Positions 42,089-42,534 of a stretch of DNA of 42,534 nucleotides are shown in pieces. The DNA lies in contig JAJZLP010000144.1 in the NCBI GenBank assembly GCA_021803325.1, positions 1-42,534 on the forward strand, given 5' to 3'. A model generated the notes under the pieces. That model was not told where the DNA came from, made no database searches, and saw nothing but the letters and a program-made list of their open reading frames with translations. Position 1 is the stretch's first letter; each line of letters starts with the position of its first letter. The DNA comes from Actinomycetes bacterium (lineage in GTDB: Bacteria > Actinomycetota > Acidimicrobiia > Acidimicrobiales > UBA8190). A program made the position numbers and the translations under genes.

Positions 42089-42534
42089 ATGGCTGACCTC
42101 GAAGGCAGGACAGCCGTCGTGACCGGTGCGGCGCGCGGTCAAGGGGCGGCAGAGGCTGCTGCGTTGGTGCACGCAGGTGCTCACGTGTTGTTGGCCGACG
42201 TGCTCGACAGCGAAGGCGAGGCAGTCGCAGAAGACCTTGGTCCCCATGCCCGGTTTGCGCATGTCGACGTCACCCGGGAGTCCGACTGGAAAGCCGCCAT
42301 CGGTGCCGTCGACGACTGGCCGGCAGTCCAGGTGCTGGTGAACAACGCCGGCATCCACTGGGCGCGTGACCTCCTGGACGAACGCCATGAGGACATGGCT
42401 CGGATGCTCGATGTGAACGTGATCGGGGCGCTCTTGGGCATCCAAGCTGTCGCGCCGGAGATGTCGAGAGCCGGGAGCGGCTCCATCATCAACGTGTGCT
42501 CCGTGCTGGGCATGCTCGGGGGCAGCGGCGCAGG
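42089..42534 (+). CDS. Short-chain dehydrogenase/reductase 3 (truncated by window end)
   Basis: The first 148 residues of an SDR are present: MADLEGRTAVVTGAARGQGA with the cofactor glycines, NNAGIHWA, and the Ser-containing segment IINVCSVLGM just before the edge. The YxxxK is beyond the window. It starts 1 base after the carboxylase stop. In ethylbenzene breakdown, acetophenone carboxylase is preceded by an SDR that makes the ketone from a secondary alcohol, so this gene could have that role. Confidence 0.85.
   Translation, partial: MADLEGRTAVVTGAARGQGAAEAAALVHAGAHVLLADVLDSEGEAVAEDLGPHARFAHVDVTRESDWKAAIGAVDDWPAVQVLVNNAGIHWARDLLDERHEDMARMLDVNVIGALLGIQAVAPEMSRAGSGSIINVCSVLGMLGGSGA

Noticed and set aside
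1..42534. tRNA, rRNA, phage or transposon genes
   Set aside because: No cloverleaf, ribosomal or transposase/integrase patterns were noticed on either strand.

Overview
The window is 42.5 kb of high-GC DNA with dense, mostly overlapping genes (many ATGA or GTGA stop/start overlaps), frequent GTG and TTG starts, a serine-rich lipoprotein, and long runs of acyl-CoA genes. This points to an actinomycete-type bacterium. The fused branched-chain permease and the Ser-rich solute-binding lipoprotein would fit Acidimicrobiia or relatives, but I cannot fix the taxon. There are no RNA genes, insertion sequences or CRISPR arrays that I can support.

Layout. (1) 1-3509: the tail of an unknown gene, a quinone-oxidoreductase-like MDR, a decayed VOC gene, a SnoaL-like protein, and a pair resembling LvaB/LvaA (small helical protein plus APH-type phosphotransferase). 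(2) 3917-8957: a branched-chain-type ABC importer with a fused LivH-LivM permease, LivG, LivF and a lipoprotein solute-binding protein, closed by a strong hairpin. (3) 9174-14861: a double-domain family III CoA-transferase, two hot-dog hydratase subunits, an Ltp2-like thiolase-fold aldolase, a DUF35 zinc protein, then a phosphotransferase pseudogene. (4) 14958-21859: two divergent acyl-CoA synthetases, an acyl-CoA dehydrogenase, an SDR and a two-subunit CoA-transferase of IpdAB type. (5) 22146-26127: MeaB, a B12-dependent mutase in two subunits with unusual active-site residues, and a dienoyl-CoA-reductase-like SDR. (6) 26225-35182: two MerR regulators, a MaoC hydratase, two acyl-CoA dehydrogenases, a flavoprotein, two crotonases and another SDR. 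(7) 35500-42534: a four-gene operon that looks like an ATP-dependent ketone carboxylase (acetophenone/acetone carboxylase type), followed by a truncated SDR.

How it may work together. A 17-bp palindrome, YTWACGT-N3-ACGTWAR, recurs in front of eight separate transcription units across 32 kb (plus one half site). It ties importer, activation, mutase, beta-oxidation and carboxylase genes into one regulon. The two MerR proteins, which share a nearly identical DNA-binding region, are the obvious candidate regulators. My reading is a catabolic island that imports a carboxylated or carbonyl compound, activates it to CoA thioesters, and degrades it through beta-oxidation, retro-aldol cleavage, B12-dependent carbon rearrangement, possibly phosphorylation of a 4-hydroxyacyl-CoA, and carboxylation of a ketone intermediate. 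The substrate is not determined by the sequence. The carboxylase operon, the unusual mutase and the shared operator are the most novel parts.
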